Positions 40,350-49,219 of a stretch of 49,263 nt of DNA are shown one piece after another. The stretch is from Hyphomicrobiales bacterium. GTDB lineage: Bacteria > Pseudomonadota > Alphaproteobacteria > Rhizobiales > Rhizobiaceae. The stretch lies in NCBI GenBank assembly GCA_002400845.2, contig NVRK02000034.1:1-49263 (forward strand), written 5' to 3'. A program made the position numbers and the translations under genes. Every line of letters begins with the position of its first letter. The first letter of the stretch is position 1. The notes beneath the pieces were generated by a model. It was not told the origin of the DNA. It ran no database searches and worked only from the letters and a program-made list of their open reading frames with translations.

Positions 40350-41630
40350 TTAATGGAAAAGTGATGGAAGCCATAGTGACAATTGCGGAATGTAAGTAAC
40401 TAACATTAGCGTTACAAATGCCGCGCTGTAAAAAGGCCAAATGGAACGCACTGCTTCCCAAATCGGAATTTTACCAACAGCACACCCAACAAACAGCACA
40501 GCCCCAACAGGTGGTGTACATAACCCTATACCAAGATTAAGTATCAATATCACGCCAAAATGGACTGGATCAACACCAAATGCGACTGCAACTGGCAAGA
40601 AGATAGGCGTGGTAATTACGATCAATGGGCTCATGTCCATGAAAGTGCCTAAGATCAACAAAATTACATTCAGTAACAATAAGATAATAATAGGATTATC
40701 AGATACGCCTTGCAAAAATTCTACCATGGAAGCTGGCACTTTTAAGTAAGCAAGCAACCAACCAAATGCGGCGGCACAGCCAATTACCAACAATACCATT
40801 GCAGTTGTTCTAACCGCTGCAAATGTTGCTTCTACAAAGTCATTCCATGCTAGTGAACGATACACAACACATGTTACAAAAACAGCATAAATAACGGCAA
40901 TGTTTGAAGATTCTGAAGCTGTAAAGACACCAGAGCGAACACCGCCAAAGATGATCGCAACCAAAATCAATCCAGGAACAGCCGATAGGAATATACTTCC
41001 TAATGCGCGAAACCCAGGAAAGGTTTCAGTTGGATACCCTCTTTTTACAGCTACAAACCATGCGGCAGTCATTAGAGATAATGCCAGTACTAATCCTGGT
41101 ATAATGCCAGCAGTAAACAAATCTGCAATGGATATTTTTCCGCCTGCTGAAATTGAATAGATAATCATATTGTGACTTGGTGGTAGCAATAGCGCGATGA
41201 TAGAACCAACAACGGTAAGGTTCACGGCGTAATCAACACCATAGCCGCGCGCTTTCATCTGCGGAACCATAAGCCCTCCCACAGCGCTGGCATCAGCAGC
41301 AGCAGAACCAGAAACCCCGCCAAACATGACACTTGCAACAACGTTTACTTGCCCAAGACCGCCGCGCAAATGGCCCACCAAAGCGCCAGCTAAATCGACC
41401 AGCCTTCTGGCAATGTCACCGCGAACCATTAAATCACCAGCAAAGATGAAAAATGGAATGGCCATCAGCGCATAGACTGAGACACCCGAATTAAGGCGTT
41501 GAAATACGATTACAGGTGGCAGGTCCAAATAGACAACCGTTGCGAAACTGGCAATACCTAAGCAAAAGGCAACAGGTGTACCAATTAAAAGTAGAAACAC
41601 GAATGTTCCAAATAATACCCAAAGCTCCAT
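40350..41630 (-). CDS. dctM: TRAP transporter large permease
   Basis: The 426-residue DctM subunit forms the sodium-coupled channel. It has about 12 membrane segments and family motifs such as PFFIFAGDLMVRG and FGGVSGSAAADASAVG. It starts 2 bp after the dctQ stop and precedes kdgF by 27 bp. Substrate is set by DctP; uronates are likely from context. Confidence 0.95.
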   Translation of the reverse strand: MELWVLFGTFVFLLLIGTPVAFCLGIASFATVVYLDLPPVIVFQRLNSGVSVYALMAIPFFIFAGDLMVRGDIARRLVDLAGALVGHLRGGLGQVNVVASVMFGGVSGSAAADASAVGGLMVPQMKARGYGVDYAVNLTVVGSIIALLLPPSHNMIIYSISAGGKISIADLFTAGIIPGLVLALSLMTAAWFVAVKRGYPTETFPGFRALGSIFLSAVPGLILVAIIFGGVRSGVFTASESSNIAVIYAVFVTCVVYRSLAWNDFVEATFAAVRTTAMVLLVIGCAAAFGWLLAYLKVPASMVEFLQGVSDNPIIILLLLNVILLILGTFMDMSPLIVITTPIFLPVAVAFGVDPVHFGVILILNLGIGLCTPPVGAVLFVGCAVGKIPIWEAVRSIWPFYSAAFVTLMLVTYIPQLSLWLPSLFH

Positions 41631-41632
41631 GC

Positions 41633-42139
41633 CTAGTCCTCAATACTTTCTTCGCCAAAGCGTGCAGTTGGAAGACCTGCTAAGCGGCGCGCAATACGTT
41701 CAATTGAAAAGAGTGCGATTAAAAATCCGCCACCAACGATTGGTGCAAAATCAAAGGCACCAGATATGCCAAGTGATGGCAATTTATTGCCTGCAGTTTT
41801 TGCAGCCAGTAGCCAGCCATAGTACACCATGCCAATGCCAAAAATGGTCACAACGGCATCTGATAAAGTGTAAAGCCAAAGTTTAAATCGCTCTGGAATG
41901 ACGTAAAGCAAAATATCAAAGGACAAATGATATCCTTCTTTAATACCGACAGCGGCCCCTAAAAAGATAAACCAGCCCATAATCATAACAGCTGCTGGCT
42001 CGCTCCAAATAATGCTTGAATTTAATAAATAACGAGAGAAAACCTGTGCAGCGATGATGACCGTCATTAAAACCAGACCCGTTCCAGCTGTCCAAAGCGC
42101 AATTCTCGATAGTATGGAGGTGAATAATGCGAATTTCAT
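41633..42139 (-). CDS. dctQ: TRAP transporter small permease
   Basis: DctQ is the four-helix small membrane subunit of the TRAP transporter. The 168 residues show four hydrophobic segments and the central IWSEPAAVMIMGWFIFLGA motif. It lies 167 bp after dctP, across two hairpins, and is coupled to dctM. Confidence 0.92.
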   Translation of the reverse strand: MKFALFTSILSRIALWTAGTGLVLMTVIIAAQVFSRYLLNSSIIWSEPAAVMIMGWFIFLGAAVGIKEGYHLSFDILLYVIPERFKLWLYTLSDAVVTIFGIGMVYYGWLLAAKTAGNKLPSLGISGAFDFAPIVGGGFLIALFSIERIARRLAGLPTARFGEESIED

Positions 42140-42177
42140 TTCCCCTACTTTCTTTATATTTTGAGCGCCTATACGAA

Positions 42178-42299
42178 TATGGCTGATGCCAAAGCATCAG
42201 CCATACTGAATAAGCATTTGTCGCCCATTTAAGTATTTAACAATTCATGCAAATTCTTAAGTGCTATCAACTACTTATGTTGGCGCATAAAGCGCCAAC
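42178..42299 (-). other. Two strong hairpins between dctP and dctQ
   Basis: GTTGGCGC/GCGCCAAC (42279-42286 with 42292-42299, loop of 5) lies 7 bp after the dctP stop. TATGGCTGATGC/GCATCAGCCATA (42178-42189 with 42194-42205, loop of 4) follows. Neither has a U-run. Such stems between the binding-protein and permease genes usually stabilise the upstream message or partly stop transcription, so that more binding protein than permease is made. Confidence 0.7.
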
Positions 42300-42306
42300 G
42301 ACACGC

Positions 42307-43293
42307 TTATTTGATCGCTTGAATGCGAGATACCAAGTCTTTCAACACGTCAGATTTAACGTATTTTTTATACACTGGCTTCATCGCTGCGATGAATGGT
42401 GTTTTGTCGATGTCTTTAATAATTTGAGAACCAGCAGCAATCACTTTTGCTTCAGACTTTTTCTCTTGAGCCACCCAAAGCTTGCGCATTATAGGAACGG
42501 ATGCTTTGGCAGATGCTTTAACAGCAGCTTGCTCGTCGCTGCTCAATTTGTCCCAGCTTTTCTTAGACATTACCAATACTTCTGGCACGATTAAATGTTG
42601 ATCCAGTGTATAGTATTTAGCAACTTCAAAGTGGCCTGATGTATCATATGAAGGCCAGTTGTTTTCTGCACCATCAATAACGCCAGTTTGGATTGAAGAA
42701 TAAACTTCACCATAAGGCATTGGTGTGGCGTTACCGCCAACAGCTGAAACCATATCAACAAACAAATCAGACTGCATTACGCGGAATTTCATGCCTTTCA
42801 AATCGGCCATAGATTTGATTGGTTTTATTGAATTATAAAAACTACGTGAACCACCGTCGTAAAATGCCAGACCAACAAGATCATGCTTTTCGAATGCTTT
42901 TAGAATTTGGGCACCAACATCGCCGTCCATTGCTTTGTGCATGTGCTCAACTGAACGGAAAATATATGGCAAAGACGGAATTTGTGTTTCTTCAATAATG
43001 TTATTGAATGGCCCAAGGCTAACACGGTTAAAGTCAATCACACCAAACTGAGTTTGCTCGATTGTATCTTTTTCTTGACCTAGCTGTGCTGAGTGAAACA
43101 CTTCAATGCAAAACTTGTTGTTTGTTTTTTCTGCAAGCATTTTGCCCATAGATTTCACAGCTTCAACAGTTGGATAACCGTCAGCATGCGTGTCTGATGA
43201 GCGTAGTGTTATTTCGCAAGCTTGCGCTGCAACAGCGCCAAGAGACAAAGCACCACACAGTGCCAGCGTTTTAATTGTTTTGATAACTTTCAT
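42307..43293 (-). CDS. dctP: TRAP transporter substrate-binding protein, probable uronate binder
   Basis: The 328-residue periplasmic protein has a signal peptide ([16 protein letters not shown], cleavage before Cys26 or nearby) and the DctP fold motifs [28 protein letters not shown] and [17 protein letters not shown]. The Arg in KFRVMQ should bind the substrate carboxylate. A strong GGAGGA box precedes the ATG. The gene context (uronate catabolism on both sides) suggests glucuronate, galacturonate or unsaturated uronates. Confidence 0.9.
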   Translation of the reverse strand: MKVIKTIKTLALCGALSLGAVAAQACEITLRSSDTHADGYPTVEAVKSMGKMLAEKTNNKFCIEVFHSAQLGQEKDTIEQTQFGVIDFNRVSLGPFNNIIEETQIPSLPYIFRSVEHMHKAMDGDVGAQILKAFEKHDLVGLAFYDGGSRSFYNSIKPIKSMADLKGMKFRVMQSDLFVDMVSAVGGNATPMPYGEVYSSIQTGVIDGAENNWPSYDTSGHFEVAKYYTLDQHLIVPEVLVMSKKSWDKLSSDEQAAVKASAKASVPIMRKLWVAQEKKSEAKVIAAGSQIIKDIDKTPFIAAMKPVYKKYVKSDVLKDLVSRIQAIK

Positions 43294-43413
43294 TTATTCC
43301 TCCCAGAGAATATTTGTTCGTTTTTCAAGTAAACCAACTATCGACAACAGATTATTGATATTGATCGCTGGCAACATAACTGCAAGACTAGGATATTAGT
43401 CTGCTAAATTGCA

Positions 43414-43427
43414 ACTAGCATACTAGT
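43414..43427. promoter_or_regulatory. Palindromic candidate GntR operator (second copy at 43396-43407)
   Basis: ACTAG-CATA-CTAGT is a perfect inverted repeat. The neighbouring TTAG-TCTG-CTAA has the same half-site layout, 18 bp away. Tandem operators of this kind are typical of regulated TRAP/uronate promoters. The adjacent GntR gene is the natural candidate to bind it. Confidence 0.55.
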
Positions 43428-43469
43428 CGACCAATGCAAAGGTTTTTTTTGTTTACGTCGCTAGAATCA

Positions 43470-43483
43470 TTGATTTTCATCAA
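43470..43483. promoter_or_regulatory. Second perfect FNR/FixK-type box, upstream of TRAP/GntR genes
   Basis: TTGATTTTCATCAA matches TTGAT-N4-ATCAA without mismatch and is extended by a symmetric A and T on the two sides. It lies 177 bp before the dctP ATG and 222 bp before the GntR ATG. I could not find a good -10 at class II distance on either side, so it could be a distal site or chance. Confidence 0.45.
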
Positions 43484-43704
43484 TTAATCACAGGAAATCA
43501 CAAGAAAAATTTGGAAAATACGGGTATTTATGAGCTGCCTTGACGTGGAAAATTGAACCTAAAGCCAGTTTTTTTAAATAATTTGGGAAAAATACGTACT
43601 TATCCCCATTTTTGGCGTATTATCGTATAAATAGGATACCTACATTTGCCCCAGCCATTCTTTCATGGTTAAAAGCTTTGCATCTAGAATAGCGAATTGA
43701 AGTG

Positions 43705-44487
43705 ATGAAAAAAATGGCTGGCTTACCCCCTCAAAAGAGCGCAACGGATACAGCAATTACTAAAATTACAACTGAAAACAATTTGCTAAACTTTGCGACT
43801 CCAGCACAAGATAAATTGGCTAACTTTAAAAGACGCACAGCAACTGATGAAGTATTTGATGGTATTTACGCAGATATCATGAGCCTAACATTAAAGCCCG
43901 GCACTAAAATTTCTGAGGCCGATTTTGCAAAACAATACAATGTTTCGCGTCACCCAATTCGCGATGCCTTTAATAGACTAAGCAATTTAGGGCTAATTTT
44001 AATTCGCCCACAGCGCGCCACTATGGTGCGTAAAATATCGCTTCGTGAAGTGGCTAATGCTAGGTTTATTAGAATGTCGATTGAACTTGAAGTCGCTAAG
44101 AACGCTTGTGAAAAACATAACGATGCGCATGTTAAAGCAATAGAAGATAATATAGCAGAACAACAAAAGACTGTTGAAACGGGTGACTTTCAAACCTTTC
44201 AACAGCTAGATGTAGAATTTCATCGACTGCTATGTCTTGCAGCTGATTGTGAATTTGCCTTTCAGTCTATCTCGCAAACAAAAACCCAAGTCGATCGACT
44301 TTGCACAATTTCACTATCGCACCCAGAAGACTTTAGCCAAGCCTATGATGACCACTTGCAAATCGTTAAACATTTAAAAGACAGAAATGTTGAAGGTATT
44401 TGCTCTGCGATGAGAGATCACATGTCTAGACTAGATACTACGATTTCTGAATCTATGTTGCATTACGAAGATTACTTTACTGAATAA
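43705..44487 (+). CDS. GntR family (FadR subfamily) regulator, copy 1
   Basis: The 260-residue protein has a long N-terminal arm, a winged helix (about 50-120, with NVSRHPIRDAFNRLSNLGL) and an FCD ligand domain with metal-site segments VEFHRLLC, DDHLQIVKHL and RDHMSRL. The start is uncertain: ATG at 43705 or 43714; a GTG at 43702 is also open. It is divergent from dctP and clearly related to the GntR protein at 46126 (shared RPQRxTxV and ARFIR). It probably represses the uronate uptake and catabolic genes until a uronate or KDG-type ligand binds. Confidence 0.88.
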   Translation: MKKMAGLPPQKSATDTAITKITTENNLLNFATPAQDKLANFKRRTATDEVFDGIYADIMSLTLKPGTKISEADFAKQYNVSRHPIRDAFNRLSNLGLILIRPQRATMVRKISLREVANARFIRMSIELEVAKNACEKHNDAHVKAIEDNIAEQQKTVETGDFQTFQQLDVEFHRLLCLAADCEFAFQSISQTKTQVDRLCTISLSHPEDFSQAYDDHLQIVKHLKDRNVEGICSAMRDHMSRLDTTISESMLHYEDYFTE

Positions 44488-44556
44488 TCTATTGTTCTAG
44501 AGTAAAAAAGGGAGCAATTGCCCTCTACTTTATAATCTTATTTTTTATTCTAACGC

Positions 44557-45963
44557 TTATAAGCGATATGCTTCTTTCACCAATCTGTAGGTAAGATCGT
44601 GTGCAACTTCTGGTGCTTCATCCGCCGCTAATCTTCCAGATGCAACAAGTGTTGCAAGATATGCGCTGTCTACGCGGCGTGCAACATCGTGTCTTGCTGG
44701 AATTGAGCAAAACGCGCGCGTGTCATCGTTAAAGCCAACCGTATTATAAAAACCAGCTGTTTCAGTTACATTTTCACGGAACCGCCTCATGCCTTCTGCG
44801 CTGTCAAAAAACCACCAAGATGGCCCTAACTTTAGAGCTGGATAAACGCCAGCAAGCGGTGCAAGTTCACGCGAATAAGATGTTTCATCTAAGGTGAACA
44901 AGATGATTGTAATGTCGGTACGTTCACCAACAGCATCTAACAATGGCTTAAGCGCACTCACATAATTAGTTTGTGTGGGAATATCAAATCCCTTATCGCG
45001 GCCAAATTTATCAAACACAACACTTGAATGGTTGCGAAAACATCCTGGGTGAATTTGCATTACCAATCCATCGTCAATGCTCATTCTCGCCATTTCGGTT
45101 AGCATTTGCCCCCTAAATGCATCTGCTTCTTGCGCTGTACATTTGCCAGCCATTGCTTTTTCAAAGAGTAAAGCGGCCTCATCTTGAGGCATGTCTTCTG
45201 TGCGTGCTGTTGGGTGACCGTGATCTGTAGATGTTGCACCAAATGTTTTAAAATAAGCACGGCGCTCGCGGTGCGCGTTCAAATAACCAGTCCAGCTGGT
45301 AGCATCGACACCAGCCAGCTCGCCCATTTTAATCACATTGTCAGCAAAATCCGTAAAATCTGGATCAACACATGGGTCAGGACGATAAGCAGTGACTACT
45401 CTACCGTTCCAGTCGCTGTCTTTAATCATTTGGTGCCATTTAAGGTCATCCAATGGACTTTCAGTCGTTGCAATCACTTCAATGCCAAAACGATCAAACA
45501 GTGCTCGCGGTTTAAACTCAGGCTTAGCAAGGCAAGTTGAAATATGATCGTAAATAGAATCAGCCGTATCAGCAGATAGACGTTCATCTATGCCAAATAC
45601 ATTTTGGAAGGCGTGGTCTAGCCAAATGCGCGATGGTGTGCCGCGTAACAGATGTTGGTTCGATGCAAATAATTTCCAAATTTTACGAGGGTCGCTTTCA
45701 ACCGCGCCACCATCTTCACGAGGTACGCCCATATCTTCTAAGGCGATGCCTTGCGAGTGTAGCATTCTAAATACGTAGTGATCTGGAATTACAAATAATT
45801 TAGCAGGGTCTGGAAATTGTTCGTTTACAGCAAACCAACTTGGGTCTGTGTGTCCGTGTGGACTAACGATTGGTAAGTCTTTTATTCCATTATAAAGCTC
45901 ACGCGCAATATCACGCGCACGCCCCTCTAAAGGGAAAAGGCGGTCTTCATCTAATAATGGCAT
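44557..45963 (-). CDS. uxaC: Glucuronate (uronate) isomerase
   Basis: UxaC converts glucuronate to fructuronate or galacturonate to tagaturonate. The 468 residues match the uronate isomerase branch with PIVSPHGHTDPSWFAVNEQ at the start, part of the metal-binding barrel. With uxuB and uxuA nearby and no uxaA/uxaB seen, the glucuronate reaction is the likely role. It is divergent from the second GntR gene. A good promoter lies at 46021-46049. Confidence 0.94.
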   Translation of the reverse strand: MPLLDEDRLFPLEGRARDIARELYNGIKDLPIVSPHGHTDPSWFAVNEQFPDPAKLFVIPDHYVFRMLHSQGIALEDMGVPREDGGAVESDPRKIWKLFASNQHLLRGTPSRIWLDHAFQNVFGIDERLSADTADSIYDHISTCLAKPEFKPRALFDRFGIEVIATTESPLDDLKWHQMIKDSDWNGRVVTAYRPDPCVDPDFTDFADNVIKMGELAGVDATSWTGYLNAHRERRAYFKTFGATSTDHGHPTARTEDMPQDEAALLFEKAMAGKCTAQEADAFRGQMLTEMARMSIDDGLVMQIHPGCFRNHSSVVFDKFGRDKGFDIPTQTNYVSALKPLLDAVGERTDITIILFTLDETSYSRELAPLAGVYPALKLGPSWWFFDSAEGMRRFRENVTETAGFYNTVGFNDDTRAFCSIPARHDVARRVDSAYLATLVASGRLAADEAPEVAHDLTYRLVKEAYRL

Positions 45964-46003
45964 CGTATTCTCCTATTGAGCCTTTTATCTGACTCTAACA
46001 AAG

Positions 46004-46059
46004 TACTAAATTCGGAGCTCGTGATATTCTAGTATAAAATAATTGTCAACAGGTACTAA
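46004..46059. promoter_or_regulatory. TACTA half-sites in the uxaC / GntR-2 gap
   Basis: TACTAA occurs at 46004-46009 and 46054-46059 (50 bp apart, both within GTACTAA), and the inverted form CTAGTA at 46029-46034. The central one falls between the -35 and -10 of the predicted uxaC promoter, where a repressor would act. The same half-site occurs in the dctP and uxuB control regions. Confidence 0.5.
46021..46049 (-). promoter_or_regulatory. Predicted promoter of uxaC
   Basis: On the minus strand a perfect -35 TTGACA (46049-46044) is followed after 17 bp by TATCAC (46026-46021). The -35 is ideal and the -10 moderate. A TACTAG half-site lies in the spacer. Confidence 0.5.
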
Positions 46060-46125
46060 TTTAGCCTTGTCAACAACCGTCTTTATCGCCTAAGTGGTAA
46101 TTAAGAGTGAAAAAGGAGACGCATT

Positions 46126-46830
46126 ATGGGTGGCAACATGAAATTGCCAACGATCGAACAGGTAAATCGACCATCTGTGGCCGATCAAGTATTTAATACG
46201 CTTCAAGAGCGTATTCTTTCACTTGAGCTGCCACCGAGTGCGAAATTATCTGAAGTTGATGTATCTGTTCAGCTTGGCGTTTCTCGCCAGCCTGTGCGTG
46301 ATGCATTTTATCGTTTATCCAAATTGGGTTTTTTAGTCATTCGTCCACAACGCTCTACTACGGTTAGTTTGATTTCTGAGACTGCGGTTATGCAAGCAAG
46401 ATTTATCCGCACAGCGATGGAAGTTGAAGCTTTAAAAACCGCAACACAAACTCTAACCGATGAAGACTTTAAAGCCTTAGATGATATTCTTGCGGCACAA
46501 AAAGAAGCGCATTTGGCGAAAGACCCTGTTGCTTTCCATAAATTAGATGACCAATTTCACCGCGAAATTTGCGTTCGTGCAGGCGTTGGCTTCATTTGGG
46601 ATTTAATTCAAGATTCTAAAGCACATATGGACCGCGTTCGTATGTTGTCGCTTAGTTTTGCTTCGCTTGTTGCTTTTGAAGATCATGTTGCGATTGTAAA
46701 AGCAATGAAATCCCGAGATGAAGATGCCGCGACTTCTGCAATGAGATCTCACCTATCTAGAATACGTGAACAGTTAGATCGTATTCGCGAAGAAAACCAC
46801 GAGTGGTTTGAGAGTAACAATACATTATGA
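46126..46830 (+). CDS. GntR family (FadR subfamily) regulator, copy 2
   Basis: The 234-residue protein starts at an ATG with a strong AAGGAG box 8 bp upstream. It has a winged helix (about 20-85, with GVSRQPVRDAFYRLSKLGF) and an FCD domain (DQFHREICV, EDHVAIVKAM, RSHLSRI). It is a paralogue of the protein at 43705. Its stop overlaps the kdgK start (ATGA), so it is made with KdgK; regulation by KDG or a uronate is plausible. It is divergent from uxaC and probably controls it. Confidence 0.9.
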   Translation: MGGNMKLPTIEQVNRPSVADQVFNTLQERILSLELPPSAKLSEVDVSVQLGVSRQPVRDAFYRLSKLGFLVIRPQRSTTVSLISETAVMQARFIRTAMEVEALKTATQTLTDEDFKALDDILAAQKEAHLAKDPVAFHKLDDQFHREICVRAGVGFIWDLIQDSKAHMDRVRMLSLSFASLVAFEDHVAIVKAMKSRDEDAATSAMRSHLSRIREQLDRIREENHEWFESNNTL

Positions 46831-47726
46831 ATCGTATAATATCGATTGGTGAATGCATGGTTGAGCTTGCGCCCCATGCAGAACCTGACACCTATCGCAT
46901 GGGCATTGCTGGCGATACTTTAAACACTGCTTGGTATTTGCGTATGCTTATGCCAGATGACTGGCATATCGATTATTTTACTGCCATTGGCGAAGATGGT
47001 GCATCTAAACGTGCAGTTGATTTTTTAAAAAAATCAAACCTTGGAACTGACCATATTATCTATCGTTCTGACAGAACAATTGGGCTTTATTTAATTGAGT
47101 TAAATAATGGAGAACGTACATTCTCATATTGGCGCGGTCAAAGTGCGGCGCGTACATTAGCAAATGACAAAGCCCCCTTAGAAGCCGCCTTAAAAGACGC
47201 TACTATTGCTTATCTTTCTGGCATAACAATTGCCATTTTAGAAAAAAATGATCGAGATAGATTGCTTGAAGTCCTATCAACTTACCGCGCAAATGGTGGG
47301 CAAGTTGTGTTTGATTCCAATCTTAGACCCAAGCTGTGGAACAGCACGGATGAAATGAAAGAAGCCGTTATGCAGTTTGCTTCTATCAGCGATATTGTGC
47401 TTCCATCTTTTGATGATGAAGCTGATTGGTTTGGCGATGAAGACTTGCAAGCCACTGCAAAACGCTATGGCGATTGTGGTGTAAAAACAGTCATTGTTAA
47501 AAATGGTTCGCAAACAATGTTGGGTGTATCAGGTACTGAAAGCATTTTGATTACGCCTGAAAAAATTACAAATATTGTTGATACAACAGCTGCTGGCGAT
47601 AGTTTTAATGCAGGTTTCTTAAATGCATTTTTGCAAGGGAACGACCTTGAAACTTCTATGCGAGCAGCCGCTCTTCTAGCTGGTAGCGTCGTGCAAAAAT
47701 CTGGAGCGTTGGTAGAGTTAGATTAA
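46827..47726 (+). CDS. kdgK: 2-dehydro-3-deoxygluconokinase
   Basis: KdgK phosphorylates KDG to KDPG, the point where both uronate routes enter central metabolism. The 299-residue PfkB-family protein begins with SIGECMVEL, has GLYLIELNNGERTFSYWRG typical of KDG kinases, and ends with the catalytic DTTAAGDSFNAGFL around residue 250. It overlaps the GntR gene by 4 bp. It converges on the lactonase gene. Confidence 0.94.
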   Translation: MNRIISIGECMVELAPHAEPDTYRMGIAGDTLNTAWYLRMLMPDDWHIDYFTAIGEDGASKRAVDFLKKSNLGTDHIIYRSDRTIGLYLIELNNGERTFSYWRGQSAARTLANDKAPLEAALKDATIAYLSGITIAILEKNDRDRLLEVLSTYRANGGQVVFDSNLRPKLWNSTDEMKEAVMQFASISDIVLPSFDDEADWFGDEDLQATAKRYGDCGVKTVIVKNGSQTMLGVSGTESILITPEKITNIVDTTAAGDSFNAGFLNAFLQGNDLETSMRAAALLAGSVVQKSGALVELD

Positions 47727-47750
47727 TCCCTACCAAGCAATACCCAAAAA

Positions 47751-48614
47751 TTATAAAATTACTTGATGCTCTTTTTGACCGCAGATATTTTTCTGCTTCA
47801 AATCGGTTTGTATCAAGAAGGTTGCGCCCTGATCTTCATTAGGCTCTTTGATATTTTCAAGCGCAGAAGTGACGTATAAATCTGTAAAATCATCACCGCC
47901 AAAAGCTGGGCAAGTTGCTTGTATGCCACCAATCGCAATGGTAAAATCAAGCGTACCATCTGGCAAATATCTAGCAACGCGCGAAGCACCCCATTGGGCA
48001 TTCCACATCGCGCCTTCGCTGTCTATAACAGCACCATCAGGTCCAAAACTCTCTGCCGATAAATCAAGATATATGCTTGCTTCACCTTTAGGCCAACCAG
48101 CGTCATCGAGTGGTTGGCGCATGACATGTTTTATTAGAGAATCTGTAAAGTAACCAAACTTTCCATCTGGAGAAAAGCAAATGCAATTTGTTACTGTGAT
48201 GTCGGAAAATAGCTTTCGTAACTCACCTTTATAATAGCGATAAATAGCACCAGCTTTTGGTTCGCAAGCAATGCCCATTGTACCGATCCAAAAACCACCA
48301 AACGGATCTGCTCTACCATCGTTAGAACGGGTAACTGAATTGTCTATTTCTAGATCACAAACATGAGTACTTTCATTGGTAACAAGATTGAACTTAAACA
48401 ATTTCGTTTGCGAAGCTATGAGTAAATTATCTTCATCGACCCAACCCGCAGCAGAAACATATTCGTCGAACTGCCATTCTAACAGCCCATGATTATGACG
48501 GCTTAGTAATTTCTTTTCTAAAATATCAAACCAAAGCAATTGTTTTCTAACGGGATGCCATAATGGTCCCTCACCTAAAGTACATTGTCTACTATCAAAA
48601 ATTTGGGCGATCAC
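47751..48614 (-). CDS. SMP-30/gluconolactonase-like sugar lactonase
   Basis: The 287-residue six-bladed propeller has the family start LGEGPLWHP (with the metal-binding Glu), TRSNDGRADPFGGFWIGTMG and SPDGKFGYFTDS. It hydrolyses an aldonolactone. Next to a DgoA-type aldolase and a probable DgoK, a galactonolactone or related lactone is the best guess. It overlaps the aldolase gene by 4 bp. Confidence 0.88.
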   Translation of the reverse strand: MIAQIFDSRQCTLGEGPLWHPVRKQLLWFDILEKKLLSRHNHGLLEWQFDEYVSAAGWVDEDNLLIASQTKLFKFNLVTNESTHVCDLEIDNSVTRSNDGRADPFGGFWIGTMGIACEPKAGAIYRYYKGELRKLFSDITVTNCICFSPDGKFGYFTDSLIKHVMRQPLDDAGWPKGEASIYLDLSAESFGPDGAVIDSEGAMWNAQWGASRVARYLPDGTLDFTIAIGGIQATCPAFGGDDFTDLYVTSALENIKEPNEDQGATFLIQTDLKQKNICGQKEHQVIL

Positions 48615-49219
48615 TTTGGCGAACTCCTATCATAGGATTCAACAATAATTTTTGCTTTTTCTGAAACAATTTTTGCAGTATCACCCGGTTTATAGATGGC
48701 TGAACCGATACCAAATCCAGATGCACCAGCAGCAAACCAACTGTCAAAATTATCTGGCCCTGCACCGCCAACCGCTAGTACTTCTGTATCTTTAGGTAGC
48801 ACTGCGCGAATTGCTTTTAGACCCTCTGGCCCAAGCAAAGAGCCTGGGAATAATTTAATACCATCTGCGCCAGCATCTAATGCGGCAAAGCATTCTGTGG
48901 GTGTCATCACACCAGGATAACATAACATGTCAGCTAATTTAGCCGCGCGAATAACATCAACATTTGTATTAGGTGAAACGATCAATTTACCGCCAACGCT
49001 TTTAACATCTGCAACGTCTTGAACAGTTAAAACAGTACCTGCCCCAATGAGCGCGACCTCGCCAAATTCAGACGCCATTGCGCCAATGGATTTCAATGGT
49101 TTTGGCGAATTAAGCGGCACTTCAATTTTTGTTATGCCAGCTTCGATTAGAACGCCTGCAATCTCTACGGCTTGATTTGGTTCAACGCCGCGCAATATGG
49201 CAACTATGTTTCGGCTCAT
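48611..49219 (-). CDS. dgoA: 2-dehydro-3-deoxy-6-phosphogalactonate (KDPGal) aldolase
   Basis: The 202-residue class I aldolase of the Eda/DgoA family splits a 2-keto-3-deoxy-6-phospho sugar acid into pyruvate and glyceraldehyde-3-phosphate. Lys122 in DGIKLFPGS is the Schiff-base lysine, and Glu33 in IEVPLNSPKPL is the proton carrier. The NSPxPLxSI segment is more like DgoA than Eda. Coupling to the lactonase and to the preceding kinase supports the galactonate route, but it might also act on KDPG. Confidence 0.85.
   Translation of the reverse strand: MSRNIVAILRGVEPNQAVEIAGVLIEAGITKIEVPLNSPKPLKSIGAMASEFGEVALIGAGTVLTVQDVADVKSVGGKLIVSPNTNVDVIRAAKLADMLCYPGVMTPTECFAALDAGADGIKLFPGSLLGPEGLKAIRAVLPKDTEVLAVGGAGPDNFDSWFAAGASGFGIGSAIYKPGDTAKIVSEKAKIIVESYDRSSPK

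Larger units (their letters stand above)
43294..43704. promoter_or_regulatory. Divergent control region between dctP and the first GntR gene
   Basis: No gene is seen in these 411 bp. Two similar palindromes lie side by side: TTAGTCTGCTAA (43396-43407) and ACTAGCATACTAGT (43414-43427). They fit YTAG-N4-CTAR, the size of a FadR/GntR operator, about 105-135 bp upstream of the dctP ATG. A perfect FNR-type box lies further away at 43470-43483. Promoter elements are not clear for either gene. Confidence 0.6.

Noticed and set aside
44505-44545. Terminator between the first GntR gene and uxaC (GGG...CCC with six U on the minus strand)
   Set aside because: The core GCAATTGC is itself palindromic and leaves only a 4-5 bp stem, too weak to call.
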